DNA from: Pseudomonas duriflava | GTDB lineage: Bacteria > Pseudomonadota > Gammaproteobacteria > Pseudomonadales > Pseudomonadaceae | Assembly: GCF_007830155.1 (NCBI RefSeq) | Contig: NZ_VLKY01000003.1 | Span: 186,001 to 250,000, forward strand | DNA length: 64,000 nucleotides | Direction of reading: 5' to 3' | Translations under genes and position numbers: made by a program | Notes under the pieces: generated by a model | What the model was told of the DNA's origin: nothing | What the model saw: the letters and a program-made list of their open reading frames with translations, nothing else | Databases searched by the model: none | Part shown: one piece after another, positions 18,249-27,687 of the stretch | Position numbering within the stretch: the stretch's first letter is position 1 | How the letters are laid out: every line of letters starts with the position of its first letter

Positions 18249-19313
18249 ATGGCACTCATCAGCATGCGCCAATTGCTGGACCACGCCGCCGAGTTCGGTT
18301 ACGGCGTTCCAGCATTCAATGTTAATAACCTCGAGCAGATGCGCGCCATCATGGAAGCAGCCGACAAGACCGACTCTCCGGTCATCGTTCAGGCCTCTGC
18401 CGGTGCGCGCAAATACGCCGGTGCCCCATTTCTTCGTCATCTCATCCTGGCCGCGGTAGAAGAATTTCCGCACATTCCAGTAGTGATGCACCAGGACCAC
18501 GGTACCAGCCCGGATGTTTGCCAGCGCTCTATCCAGCTGGGCTTCAGCTCGGTCATGATGGACGGCTCGCTGAGAGCAGATGGTAAAACTCCATCTGACT
18601 ATGAGTACAACGTACGTGTTACTCAGCAGACTGTAGCGTTCGCCCATGCATGTGGTGTATCCGTTGAAGGCGAATTGGGCTGCCTGGGCTCTCTGGAAAC
18701 TGGTATGGCTGGCGAAGAAGATGGCGTTGGTGCCGAAGGTACCCTGGATCACAGTCAGTTGCTGACTGATCCGGAAGAAGCCGCTCAATTCGTCAAGGCT
18801 ACCAAGGTTGACGCGCTAGCCATTGCTATCGGTACTAGCCATGGCGCCTATAAATTCACCAAGCCGCCGACTGGGGATACCTTGTCGATCCAGCGTATCA
18901 AGGAAATCCATGCACGCATTCCTGATACTCATCTGGTTATGCATGGTTCCTCTTCCGTACCGCAGGAGTGGCTGAAAATCATCAATGAGTACGGTGGCGA
19001 TATCAAGGAGACCTACGGCGTGCCCGTCGAGGAGATCGTCGAAGGTATCAAATACGGTGTACGTAAGGTCAATATCGATACTGATCTGCGTCTGGCTTCG
19101 ACTGGTGCTATCCGTGAGTTTATGGCGAAAAACCCCAGCGAGTTCGACCCACGTAAATACCTGGCGAAAACTGTAACGGCCATGCGTGATATCTGTATTG
19201 CACGTTATGAGGCGTTTGGTACGGCAGGTCATGCTTCCAAGATCAAGCCGATCTCGTTGGATCGCATGTTCGAACGTTATGCGAGCGGCGAGCTAGACCC
19301 TAAGGTCAATTAA
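18249..19313 (+). CDS. fba: Class II fructose-1,6-bisphosphate aldolase
   Basis: A zinc-dependent aldolase of 354 residues for glycolysis and gluconeogenesis. The N-terminal [25 protein letters not shown] region, VVMHQDHG (zinc-binding His), VEGELG, and GTSHGAYK and [10 protein letters not shown] segments define the Calvin-type class II enzyme. AGGAGAT lies before the ATG. It ends the carbon-metabolism operon with a strong terminator. The Pseudomonas name fda is equivalent. Confidence 0.98.
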   Translation: MALISMRQLLDHAAEFGYGVPAFNVNNLEQMRAIMEAADKTDSPVIVQASAGARKYAGAPFLRHLILAAVEEFPHIPVVMHQDHGTSPDVCQRSIQLGFSSVMMDGSLRADGKTPSDYEYNVRVTQQTVAFAHACGVSVEGELGCLGSLETGMAGEEDGVGAEGTLDHSQLLTDPEEAAQFVKATKVDALAIAIGTSHGAYKFTKPPTGDTLSIQRIKEIHARIPDTHLVMHGSSSVPQEWLKIINEYGGDIKETYGVPVEEIVEGIKYGVRKVNIDTDLRLASTGAIREFMAKNPSEFDPRKYLAKTVTAMRDICIARYEAFGTAGHASKIKPISLDRMFERYASGELDPKVN

Positions 19314-19325
19314 GCATGCTCTGAT

Positions 19326-19356
19326 AAAAAAGCCCGCACTACCTGCGGGCTTTTTT
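19326..19356. terminator. Bidirectional terminator after fba
   Basis: An 8-bp stem agcccgca/tgcgggct is flanked by A and T runs. It separates the convergent fba and M48 peptidase genes. Confidence 0.9.
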
Positions 19357-19375
19357 ATGTTGCAGTAAAGGGTGC

Positions 19376-21652
19376 TTAGATAGGGTTTACCTTTGATTCC
19401 TGCTTGTTAAGCATGCTGCCTGTCCGTATCAGGCATGCCGCCTCTACACTCAGGCACCAAGTGCTCAACGCGTTGAAAATCTGATGATAGCAATGGGCGA
19501 AACCTTCAAGTAAAGCATCACTTTTCTGATAGAACTCAAGTGGTGCAACCATTTCTCCGTTGAGATAAGGGCATTGCAGGCGCAAGTATCCCCCAATGGA
19601 TTCTCCTTCCAGCAACTGCTGAGGTACTTTGTCTGCGGCCTGTAGCAGCTTTAAAGCTTCGCTCCGGAAGTCGAGTAGTGCGTAGTGACTGAGTTGGCTG
19701 ACCTCTCTGCTAATCTGCAGGCGAGAAAGGCTGTTGTATTCCTTGACCAACTTATGGGCTTCACGTAATCGCTCGTAGGAAGGGTACAGCTCACATAGTG
19801 CAAAAAGAGCTTGGGCTAGCTCACGGGCTCTTGCATGCCCTAAGTGACACGTCTTAAGCGCATATTCAATTCGCTGCCGAAACAACGCAGCTGCTTCACT
19901 CATGACCAGGCGAGCAGGGCTTTGCCAACTGACGATTCCTCGATACTCATCCAGATAGTGATCGGCATTAAAGGTTTCGGTGCCATGAATCTGGTGGGTA
20001 ATGTGGTGCGCTGCAAGTTCCTCGCAACAGGCCAGCATGACTCGTCGCTGTACCTCTTTCTGTGCCTGCTGCCAACTGCTACCAATCTCTGTTGAGCGTC
20101 GACGGAGCTCATCGATGTTAGAGGCCCAATCCAGCGAACCCAGGGCTCTTTCCACAGGCTCATGCAATGGCAGCCAGGGTAGTTCACACCACTGCCCGAG
20201 TGTCCATTTCGTCAATGATGAGGCATCGGAGCTTCTTTCATGTTCAGGTAGAGCAGCATGGCTGGTTTCGCGCAATTGAATGATGCTCACGTCGAGGCCA
20301 AGCCTCTGATAGTAGGCTGCTGTTGCCTGGCGGCAATATTCTTGAAAATAATCAAATAACGCGGCGGCAGGTTGTGAATTGTCTATGTATCCAGGTGCCG
20401 ATAGGGCTTCTACCCGATTGATACGCTCCAGATCGGCAGGATGGGCGCGCCAGTAACGTTGACGGTCTCGTAGTTTGGCTTCCAGTTTTCGCTGCGTTTC
20501 TATATCCAGGCGAGTGGCCCCGACGGCTGTCGCATGAGACATGTCCGAAAGCAATGCACCCTCGCTCCAGGTTGAGGCGTTCTGTCGATCGGCCTGGCGG
20601 AAAGCCCAGCGTAATGCATGCAAGTGCAAGGTCGTTGCACGAAAGGTAGCGCTACCGCTGACTTGCGCGCTGTAGCGATCGGCTTCGAACTCCAGCAAAC
20701 GGCACACTGGCCGGGAAAGCCGATAGCTTAATAGAAACAGATAATGAATCAGTTGCTTGGGAATCCGCATACCTGCTCGGGCAAGCATGACGCCTAGACG
20801 GGTAAATCGAGAAACATCCGTTTCGCTTAATCGATGCAGGCGCTCGGACCAGGTGTCATGGAAATGCGCACGTTGGTCCAGCCAGGCGTTACAGGCATTA
20901 ATGATGAAATAGCAACGCATGGAAAGTCGACGAGTACAATGGCCCAACTCATGGGCTAAAACGCCTTGAAGCTGCCGGTTATCGAGTCCTGCAACCAGAG
21001 GAAGTCCAAGGGTAATCATCAATTCGCCCTTGATGAGTCCTTGCCAGCCAGGCGCCAAACTTACTCGAGCATCTACTTCGTTATTCAGGTGAACGACCAG
21101 AGGTAAGGGAGCCTGTATCGTCTTGCAAAGTGGGATGAGCATGTCCCAGAGGCGTTGCTCCTGCAGGCGGTCAATAATGACTGCTGGCTTGGCGTATTTT
21201 TTTCGAGGGAGCAGCGCCTTGCCTAGAAAAAATAATAGGGTCGTGCCAACAAGGCCGAGACCAGACTTGATCGCTATGATCAGCCCTTCATTGAGCGGAT
21301 GTCCTATGAGCGTTTGTAGATCAAGCTGCGGCAGCAGGACGGCTAAGGTGCCAGCCAGTGATACGACAATGGTCAAATAGGTGAGAATGATCAGCATGCA
21401 GCAGATAGTCACGCCGATCAGATGAAGCGTTTGTATCCAAGTGCCGCTGGTCGAACGTGTTTCGTTAACTAACGAGGGCTCCGATGATGAGGCAATCGCT
21501 GAAACCGGTGTTTGCGTGTGTTTGGCTGAGCTTGCTGAAGAGTCGGGCGGATTGTCGTTCAGGCCGATCTGCTTAAGTAAATCGGAGGCGAGCTCGTGAG
21601 GAGCTCGTGAAGACAGAGCTTCAGTGCCTATGGCCAGATCATTACGAGACAT
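19376..21652 (-). CDS. Large M48-family membrane metallopeptidase
   Basis: A protein of about 758 residues. Two hydrophobic segments (near 85-120 and 130-155) precede a peptidase domain with the zinc motif HELGH in GVLAHELGHCTRRLS near residue 240, and FEADRYSAQ carries the third metal ligand. The long C-terminal half has no domain I recognise. HtpX-like M48 peptidases work in envelope quality control; that role is inferred. The start is uncertain: TTG 21673, ATG 21658 and ATG 21652 are in frame without a clear Shine-Dalgarno. It stands alone, convergent to fba and divergent from another metallopeptidase gene. Confidence 0.82.
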   Translation of the reverse strand: MSRNDLAIGTEALSSRAPHELASDLLKQIGLNDNPPDSSASSAKHTQTPVSAIASSSEPSLVNETRSTSGTWIQTLHLIGVTICCMLIILTYLTIVVSLAGTLAVLLPQLDLQTLIGHPLNEGLIIAIKSGLGLVGTTLLFFLGKALLPRKKYAKPAVIIDRLQEQRLWDMLIPLCKTIQAPLPLVVHLNNEVDARVSLAPGWQGLIKGELMITLGLPLVAGLDNRQLQGVLAHELGHCTRRLSMRCYFIINACNAWLDQRAHFHDTWSERLHRLSETDVSRFTRLGVMLARAGMRIPKQLIHYLFLLSYRLSRPVCRLLEFEADRYSAQVSGSATFRATTLHLHALRWAFRQADRQNASTWSEGALLSDMSHATAVGATRLDIETQRKLEAKLRDRQRYWRAHPADLERINRVEALSAPGYIDNSQPAAALFDYFQEYCRQATAAYYQRLGLDVSIIQLRETSHAALPEHERSSDASSLTKWTLGQWCELPWLPLHEPVERALGSLDWASNIDELRRRSTEIGSSWQQAQKEVQRRVMLACCEELAAHHITHQIHGTETFNADHYLDEYRGIVSWQSPARLVMSEAAALFRQRIEYALKTCHLGHARARELAQALFALCELYPSYERLREAHKLVKEYNSLSRLQISREVSQLSHYALLDFRSEALKLLQAADKVPQQLLEGESIGGYLRLQCPYLNGEMVAPLEFYQKSDALLEGFAHCYHQIFNALSTWCLSVEAACLIRTGSMLNKQESKVNPI

Positions 21653-21884
21653 GTGCATTCCATTGCAGGGCAAATGATATGGGCGTTTATCCTCCTGCTA
21701 GGCAGAAGGAGACAAAAATTGAATTATGTGGACCGCTTTTACAGGTTTTCTGAGGCGGTTTACCGTGCTTGACTCGCAAAAATGAAGTTTGAAAGTCCAG
21801 GCGTTTCGGTAGAGCGGACTGGTTCACTTCGTCTCGATAAAAAAGTCTGCTTTTAACCACCTGACCCGATAGATTGATCGTGCC

Positions 21885-22394
21885 ATGAAAATACGTGACT
21901 ACTTGCAAGGATATCCAGCAGCGCTTCGTCAGCAGGTAAAGATCCTGAGTGAGCAGGGTCGCCTGGGCGATTACCTGACGAAGCGGTACCCAGCCCGCCA
22001 TACGATTCAGAGCGATAAAGCTTTATATGCTTACACGTCCGCACTCAAACAGGACTATCTGAAAAATGCACCTGGGATCGACAAGGTCTGCTACGACAAT
22101 AACTTAGATACCTTAAAGAATGCGCTAGGGCTGCACACGGCCGTCTCGCGTGTACAAGGCGGCAGGCTGAAAGCAAAAAAGGAAATACGCATTGCAGCGC
22201 TCTTTAAAGACGCTGCCCCTGAGTTTTTGAATATGATCGTTGTTCACGAACTGGCGCATCTTAAGGAGCATGACCACAACAAGACGTTTTACCAGCTGTG
22301 CGAACATATGCTGCCGGGGTATCACCAGATTGAATTTGGTGTCCGTATTTACCTGACCTGGCGAGATCAGCAACGCAGGCATGAAGAGAAGTAA
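21885..22394 (+). CDS. YgjP-like (DUF45) zinc metallopeptidase
   Basis: A 169-residue protein with the zinc motif VVHELAHLKEHDHNKTFYQLCEHMLPGY near residues 119-146, which includes HELAH and the downstream His of the YgjP/SprT-like group. The N-terminal half is helical with no clear domain. No signal peptide is seen, so it is likely cytosolic. Family function is poorly known. It is divergent from the M48 gene at 21652; both being HExxH proteins side by side may be chance. Confidence 0.82.
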   Translation: MKIRDYLQGYPAALRQQVKILSEQGRLGDYLTKRYPARHTIQSDKALYAYTSALKQDYLKNAPGIDKVCYDNNLDTLKNALGLHTAVSRVQGGRLKAKKEIRIAALFKDAAPEFLNMIVVHELAHLKEHDHNKTFYQLCEHMLPGYHQIEFGVRIYLTWRDQQRRHEEK

Positions 22395-22476
22395 AGGCTG
22401 TAGCCACAATATGTCTCATTCCTCACACAGAATATGAGACACCATGACATGCAGCCTGAGATAGGCCTAACTCAGA

Positions 22477-22731
22477 TTATCCCTTGTCGCTCAGTTCATT
22501 CAACGCATCAGGCTGGTTCTTGAAGGCTTTTGCAAACACCTCACGGTGACGGGCCATATAGATACCAATGTCCTCTGCCTGTTTCTCTGAAATATCAGGT
22601 ACGGCTCGATGCAGTACTTCTGCCAGAGATTCCGCAAGCTCCAGCATTTTGTCATAACGGTCTGCTTCTGCTTTATCCATGAACAAGCGCTCCGGATCAC
22701 GGCTGCTGCGATACAAGACTTCGACGGCCAT
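22477..22731 (-). CDS. yebG: YebG-family DNA-damage-inducible protein
   Basis: An 84-residue protein starting MAVEVLYRSSRDPERLFMDK, with AEADRYDKMLELAESLAEVL matching the YebG family. In E. coli yebG is an SOS gene of unclear mechanism. Here a LexA box lies 27 bases upstream, supporting the assignment. GAGGTGA precedes the ATG. The C-terminal ALNELSDKG is short and polar. Confidence 0.88.
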   Translation of the reverse strand: MAVEVLYRSSRDPERLFMDKAEADRYDKMLELAESLAEVLHRAVPDISEKQAEDIGIYMARHREVFAKAFKNQPDALNELSDKG

Positions 22732-22757
22732 TTATCACCTCATCGCCTTCATAATTA

Positions 22758-22773
22758 CTGTTTATATATACAG
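22758..22773. promoter_or_regulatory. LexA box (SOS operator) upstream of yebG
   Basis: CTGT-N8-ACAG with an all A/T centre (ttatatat), the classic SOS box. The flanks extend the symmetry to TACTGT...ACAGTA (22756-22775). It overlaps the expected yebG promoter. Confidence 0.92.
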
Positions 22774-22843
22774 TATAGCGCTGTTGGAATGTTTTGAACA
22801 GGACTACCATTCTTGATCAAAGATGATTGCATTGTCGTGTGGG

Positions 22844-23326
22844 TCAGGACACTTGAAGTATTTCGAATGTTTGGCTGATGCCATTTATCTCAATCTGTAC
22901 TTCATCACCGATCTGTTTGCCTAGAAGTGCGTGGCCAAGCGGAGCCTTAGGAGTAATTACCATTACCTCTGCGGCTCCGCTTTTAAGCTTGAGGCCCGCT
23001 GCTGCTGGGCCCAGAAAGAAGACCTGCTTATGGCCGTCTTCGCTAGCTAGTGTCACACCGGCGGACAGCTGAACGCCTTGCGCTGGATCGTAAGGGCGCA
23101 CGATTAATGTGTGATAGGCCTGTAAGGCATGGCGTATGTCATCAACACGCTTGGAATGGCCGGCCGCTAGGTAGGCCGCCTCCAGTCCAAGTGTATCGTA
23201 TTTGTTTTCTGCAATATTTTCTTCGTGGGTTGCTGTTTCGTGCGCAGCTTTTGCCGCTTCAATAGCTCTTTGCAAATTAGCATGCAGTCTGTCGATGATC
23301 AGGTAGAGAAGATGTTGTTTGTCCAT
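22844..23326 (-). CDS. GreA/GreB-family transcription elongation factor-like protein
   Basis: A 160-residue protein. The N-terminal part is a coiled coil (about 1-75) and the C-terminal part (about 85-158) is the GreA/GreB FKBP-like domain, ending in ITPKAPLGHALLGKQIGDEVQIE, the family signature. The start is ATG 23326, MDKQHLLYLIIDRL; the frame reaches 33 codons further without homology. Several pseudomonads carry this extra Gre-like protein beside GreA and GreB; such factors bind the RNA polymerase secondary channel. Whether it has cleavage activity is unknown: the ATHEENIAENKYDTLGLEAAYLAAG stretch keeps acidic residues that could act at the coil tip. Confidence 0.83.
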   Translation of the reverse strand: MDKQHLLYLIIDRLHANLQRAIEAAKAAHETATHEENIAENKYDTLGLEAAYLAAGHSKRVDDIRHALQAYHTLIVRPYDPAQGVQLSAGVTLASEDGHKQVFFLGPAAAGLKLKSGAAEVMVITPKAPLGHALLGKQIGDEVQIEINGISQTFEILQVS

Positions 23327-23694
23327 GTATCTAAGGATGTTCTCAGGTTTTTGCCGACATATAAGGCTGCACCATGTCCTCCTGTCGACAGGATGGAACA
23401 AGGGCTCTGGATCGCGGGTCATCACTTACAGGTGCTCTTGTGTTCAGGCGTGCCTGTAGGGGTGACCTGGTAGCTAAATGGTTTCGCTCATAGCGTACAG
23501 GGCCTGCTCGTATAGGTGCAGTATGTCCTGACGCAGATATTTTGAATTTCCCAACGAGTCGGATGAAACGAGATCGACTGGCAGGTACTGCGCTTGGGTG
23601 TCATGCCAGCTATGGCTACCGGTGCAACACCGCGTGGTTCGGGATTGCTTCGCTTATCTGACGTCCTGAAATCCTTTTCCTTTGGAGGCTGTGT
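23327..23694. other. Intergenic stretch between Gre-like gene and phosphoribosyltransferase
   Basis: Divergent promoter region. The only clear signal is the TTTGGAGG ribosome-binding site for the next gene. No gene or strong hairpin is supported. Confidence 0.5.
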
Positions 23695-24414
23695 ATGGGG
23701 GCCGTACGCAAGATGATAGAGCCCTATCAGGATCGCTTTCAGGCCGGGCAGGCGCTAGCTGAAGTACTGCAGGTGTATGCCAATGCCAGCCCAGTAGTCT
23801 TGGCGTTGCCGCGTGGTGGCGTGCCGGTAGCGTTGCCCATCGCACAAGCATTGAACGCACCATTGGATGTGGTGATGGCTCGTAAAATCGGTGCTCCGAA
23901 CGATAAGGGATGTGGTCTTGGCGCTGTTATTGACGGTCCAGCCTCACGCTGGGTGGTCAATCAGGATCGGCTGGAGTTTCTGAATCCGCCTGCAGGCTGG
24001 TTCGAGGCGGAGCGAGACCGGCAATTGTCTGATCTGAAAGGCCTGCGTCGCCTGTATTGTGGGAACAGGCCACCCGTTTCGCTAAAAGGGCGAACCGTAA
24101 TTTTGGCTGATGATGGGCTCGATACAGGAGGGACGGCACGTGTAGCTCTAATGGCTTTGGCTGAGGAAGCGCCTGCGCGTCTTATGCTTGCCGTTCCAGT
24201 AGGGGCTCGCCGAGTAGTTAATGCGTTGCAGAAACTGGCCGATCAAATTATTTGCCTGGCCATGCCAGAACCCTTCCAAGGCATCGGCGCATATTACCGA
24301 CAGTTCGAGCCGCTTTCCGATGTAGACGTTGCAGGTTTGTTGTCGTATGCACGACATACACGGACATTAGGCCGCTTTGCCCATCCAGAGCCTGTAGCCT
24401 GCCTTGCTCACTAA
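23695..24414 (+). CDS. Phosphoribosyltransferase-domain protein
   Basis: A 239-residue type I PRTase-fold protein. VVLALPRGGVPVALPIAQAL near residue 35 and VILADDGLDTGGTARVAL near 145 are the PPi loop and PRPP-binding motif. Proteins of this group are often annotated only as phosphoribosyltransferases and occur with dienelactone-hydrolase-like domains in stress-related settings; substrate unknown. GGAGG lies before the ATG. It is followed after 18 bases by an SDR gene, so they form an operon. Confidence 0.8.
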   Translation: MGAVRKMIEPYQDRFQAGQALAEVLQVYANASPVVLALPRGGVPVALPIAQALNAPLDVVMARKIGAPNDKGCGLGAVIDGPASRWVVNQDRLEFLNPPAGWFEAERDRQLSDLKGLRRLYCGNRPPVSLKGRTVILADDGLDTGGTARVALMALAEEAPARLMLAVPVGARRVVNALQKLADQIICLAMPEPFQGIGAYYRQFEPLSDVDVAGLLSYARHTRTLGRFAHPEPVACLAH

Positions 24415-24432
24415 TTTTTCTCCGAGACTACT

Positions 24433-25452
24433 ATGAAACCGCGCCTGAAACCGCTGCATGAGCAAGTAATCGTACTTACCGGTGCCACGAGTGGTATTGG
24501 ACTGGTAACAGCCCGAGCAGCGGCCAAAGCAGGGGCACGACTTGTTTTAGTAGCGCGTGATGAGGACACATTACAGGCTCTGAGAGAGGAGCTGGATAGT
24601 TCTCAGGCGGGGCGGGTGATCTATGTTGTGGCTGATGTGGCTAGCCGGGCACAGATGCAAGGCGTAGCCGAGCAGGCTGTAGCCCACTTTGGCGGTTTCG
24701 ATACGTGGATCAATGATGCTGGAACATTAGTCTGGGGCACGCTCTGGAGTATCAGCGACGAGGACTTGCGTAAGGTTATTGAAACTAACTTCTGGGGTGT
24801 GGTTAATGGCTCGTTGGTCGCGGTTGAACACTTGCGCGAGCGGGGCGGCGCCTTGATCAATTTGGGGAGTGCATTGTCGGAAGCGGTTGCACCCCTTCAA
24901 GGGATTTATTGTGCAAGCAAGCATGCAGTCAAAGCTATTACTGATACGCTGCGTATCGAGCTGCAACACGCCAAGGCTCCTGTTTCCGTAACACTGATTA
25001 GGCCGTCGTCTACCAACACGCCGATTAATGAGCGCGCCAAAAACACGATGTCACATGTTGCCCATCTCCCTGGCCCTACCTATACGCCAGATGTCGTAGC
25101 TCGTGCAATTTTGTTCGCAGCAACTCACCCGCGAAGAGATATCTATATCGGTAACAGTAAGTTGATCAGTCGTGCTGCCCAATTGATGCCGCATATGTTC
25201 GATTGGTTAAGCGTCAAGAGCCTATTTGCTGCACAGCAAAGCAATATCCCGGATACAGATAAGAGAAACGCATTGTATGCGCCAGGGTTGGAAGGTAGAG
25301 AGCAAGGGGATAATCCGGCGCCTTGGTTCCGGCGTAGCCTGTATACCGAAGCGCACTTGAGGCCTGGGCAGACGCTGCTGGCTGCTGGCGCGACAGGGTT
25401 GTCTCTCTATGTAGCATGGCGGCTCGCTAAAAAGCTCGGTCGTCTAGGGTAA
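24433..25452 (+). CDS. Short-chain dehydrogenase/reductase with C-terminal membrane anchor
   Basis: A 339-residue classical SDR. The NAD(P) motif TGATSGIG lies near residue 15, NDAG near 95, the catalytic Ser in LINLGSALSE and Tyr-x-x-x-Lys as YCASKHAVK near 155-165. The last ~30 residues (TLLAAGATGLSLYVAWRLAK) form a probable membrane helix. This SDR subgroup is often found in stress-related clusters. Substrate unknown. It follows the PRTase gene in an apparent operon. Confidence 0.87.
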   Translation: MKPRLKPLHEQVIVLTGATSGIGLVTARAAAKAGARLVLVARDEDTLQALREELDSSQAGRVIYVVADVASRAQMQGVAEQAVAHFGGFDTWINDAGTLVWGTLWSISDEDLRKVIETNFWGVVNGSLVAVEHLRERGGALINLGSALSEAVAPLQGIYCASKHAVKAITDTLRIELQHAKAPVSVTLIRPSSTNTPINERAKNTMSHVAHLPGPTYTPDVVARAILFAATHPRRDIYIGNSKLISRAAQLMPHMFDWLSVKSLFAAQQSNIPDTDKRNALYAPGLEGREQGDNPAPWFRRSLYTEAHLRPGQTLLAAGATGLSLYVAWRLAKKLGRLG

Positions 25453-25770
25453 TCAAGCAAAGACAAGATTTCTTCTAGTGAGCTTTCGATCACATATTCT
25501 CCGACATGCCTTTAAGTGTTAGCTAACCACTAGGCAGTCTTCTTCTATTTTTTTCGGCATTACGAAATATTTCTTCATTTGCGCTGTCAGTGCAGCAGCA
25601 AGACTGCGGACCTTATTCCAGACGATATCTACGCACCTTAGGATGTCGTTTTTCATGGAGTTCAGCAGATAAGTGGTAGATATGGTGAAGCGCTCATGCT
25701 CCATGTTCTGATTCTCTAGGAAGATGGAATGGTTGCCTTCATCGGGGATGTGTTTTTCTAGGAAAGAAGT
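25453..25770. other. Intergenic region before the MurJ-like gene
   Basis: No supported gene. A reverse-strand frame of about 60 codons (25519-25704) has no family resemblance. Base composition turns AT-richer than upstream. It probably holds the promoter of the flippase gene. Confidence 0.45.
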
Positions 25771-27246
25771 ATGAAGAAAACCGTAATTATCCTTATGATC
25801 ACCGTTGCGAGTTTTCTCCTCGGATTCTTACGGGATCTCATCATTGCCAAGGAGTTCGGCCTTAGCTGGGAAGCGGACCTGATTTTCGTCGCGCTGGTCC
25901 TTCCGTTGTTTTTCGAAAATTTCTTTGGGCTCGCGCTACGCGACGCCATGATTCCTTATTTACAGCGGATACGTTCGAAGAGCGAGTCTCAGTTCATTCT
26001 GTCCAGTCGCTGGCTGTACTGGCGGGTCATGTTGTTTGGTCTATTGGTGTCCCTAGGTGCTGCCCTGGGTAGTCCGTGGGTGCTTAAAGCATTGGCGCCA
26101 GGATGGTCAGCCGAACAAGTCGAGGCGGGGCTATTGGTCTTTTCCGTAGGCGCTTTCCTGATTTTTGTACAAGCTATCCTTTATTGTCAGGGTGCCTTGT
26201 TAAGTCTGGATCGCATTTTCATTTTGCCAATGGCACGTACCGTGACTATGAATCTAGGGGCAATCATTGGGATCTACGCCTTTTACCCCAGTGGAATTTA
26301 TTTGTTCTCCGGTATGTTGATTCCTCAGGTCATCCTGATTTTTATCCAACATCGGCGTATCGGTTACCTAACCGGGCTAGCCGTACCGGAAAAGCTTGAA
26401 AGTCGCGGCTTCGAGTTTGCTATTACATTCGCTCCGGTACTGGCAGCAGCAGGTGCTCAACAGGGTTGTATGCTGGCAGAGCGTTTCTTCGCCTCGTTTC
26501 TGGCTGAGGGATCGATCAGTATGCTGTCGTTCTCGTTCCGTATCGTGACGATTCCGCTAACGCTTTATACGCTCTCGATTCTAGCTGTCATGTTTCCTGA
26601 TATGGCTAAAAGCTGGTCGGACAAAAACCATGAGCATTTCACCAATGTCTTGCACAAAACATCACTTGCCACGCTGTTATTTCTAGTGCCTGCCTCGGTC
26701 GTCTTACTGTCCTTCCCTGAGCCGGTAGTTAAAATCCTTCTGGAGCGAGGTGCTTTTGGTGCCGAGCAGACAGTCGCAACGGCCTCTCTTGTAACGGCTT
26801 ATGCATTGGGACTTCCGTGGATGGGGCTAGCCCTGATGTGGGGACGGGCTCTACTGGCACAGCAGCGCCAACGTGCTTTCCTGCTTGCCACTTTGTTCAG
26901 TTCAGGCGTGACCATTCTGCTCGATATATCCTTGTACAAGACTTACGGCGCGGAAGGGCTTGCCTATTCATTATCCGTTGGCTCGTTCATTCAGGCTCTG
27001 CTCATGGCCTGGCTCTTGTATCGCGCCGCGCCTAATGGTGTAAGTCTAACTGTTCTGCTGCGCTGGGCTGTTTCCGCTACTTCCGTTACGGTCGCGGCGT
27101 TTTATATGGCTCCTGAGCCGAATGGATTGATTCAGCTAGTCCTTTATATCTCTAGCCTGCTCGTATGTCTTTTGGTCTGTTTGTTGATCTTAGGTGAGCG
27201 GGATCTGTTCCGGCGATCCTACTGGACGACGATTAGATCGGCCTAA
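25771..27246 (+). CDS. MurJ/MviN-like polysaccharide or lipid-linked oligosaccharide flippase
   Basis: A 491-residue inner-membrane protein with about 13-14 hydrophobic segments and the MVF/MurJ layout: GFLRDLIIAKEFGLSWEADLIFVALVLPLFFENFF at the N-terminus. MurJ flips lipid II, but this sequence is divergent at the usual Gly-Ala-Phe motifs and lies beside surface-polysaccharide-type genes, so an exopolysaccharide precursor flippase is more likely than the essential MurJ. GAAAGAAG precedes the ATG. A 12-bp hairpin follows the stop. Confidence 0.75.
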   Translation: MKKTVIILMITVASFLLGFLRDLIIAKEFGLSWEADLIFVALVLPLFFENFFGLALRDAMIPYLQRIRSKSESQFILSSRWLYWRVMLFGLLVSLGAALGSPWVLKALAPGWSAEQVEAGLLVFSVGAFLIFVQAILYCQGALLSLDRIFILPMARTVTMNLGAIIGIYAFYPSGIYLFSGMLIPQVILIFIQHRRIGYLTGLAVPEKLESRGFEFAITFAPVLAAAGAQQGCMLAERFFASFLAEGSISMLSFSFRIVTIPLTLYTLSILAVMFPDMAKSWSDKNHEHFTNVLHKTSLATLLFLVPASVVLLSFPEPVVKILLERGAFGAEQTVATASLVTAYALGLPWMGLALMWGRALLAQQRQRAFLLATLFSSGVTILLDISLYKTYGAEGLAYSLSVGSFIQALLMAWLLYRAAPNGVSLTVLLRWAVSATSVTVAAFYMAPEPNGLIQLVLYISSLLVCLLVCLLILGERDLFRRSYWTTIRSA

Positions 27247-27687
27247 CCACAGGCAAGTCGGAAGGGTGAGCTTCTTCCGACTTGCGACTTGCTTACAAAA
27301 GCACTAACTAACCAAGTCACATATATAAATTTATTAGCTATTTAAAACTTATTTTTGATTTTTTTTAGTTATAGAAATAGCTATGTTTATTAGCACTTCT
27401 TTTGAGCTAATGGCTCTAGATCCTTGTTTTCTATAATTTCAAATTTCTAAAGGCTTTAGGGATACAAGCCGGTTAAAAATTTGACGACAAATTAATGGCG
27501 GGCTAAACCGCGATACAAATCAGGTAGCTAGGAACTTTTTGTTCTACAGTTGTGTCTTACGGCACGGTTGCAAAAAACTCTTTCGGTACAGCAACTGTCC
27601 TGGCTTTCGGCCGCCCATTAGTAAAACACCTAGTTACGACGCGTGCAGCGCTCTGCATACCCATCACTACTGAAAGGATTCGTTTGT
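27247..27687. other. AT-rich intergenic region
   Basis: About 440 bases without a supported gene. The first part holds a 12-bp inverted repeat (separate entry); the middle is very AT-rich. AAAGGA before 27688 is the ribosome-binding site of the next gene. Confidence 0.5.
27253..27285 (+). terminator. Hairpin after the MurJ-like gene
   Basis: gcaagtcggaag pairs with cttccgacttgc (12 bp, nine-base loop), six bases after the stop. It lacks a T run, so it may be a weak terminator or an RNA-stabilising hairpin. Confidence 0.5.

Noticed and set aside
22412-22441. Hairpin tgtctcat/atgagaca after the YgjP-like gene as a terminator
   Set aside because: The stem has only eight mostly AT pairs, a 14-base loop and no T run, so termination is not supported.
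25519-25704. Small reverse-strand gene before the MurJ-like gene
   Set aside because: The roughly 60-codon frame has no family resemblance and no clear ribosome-binding site.
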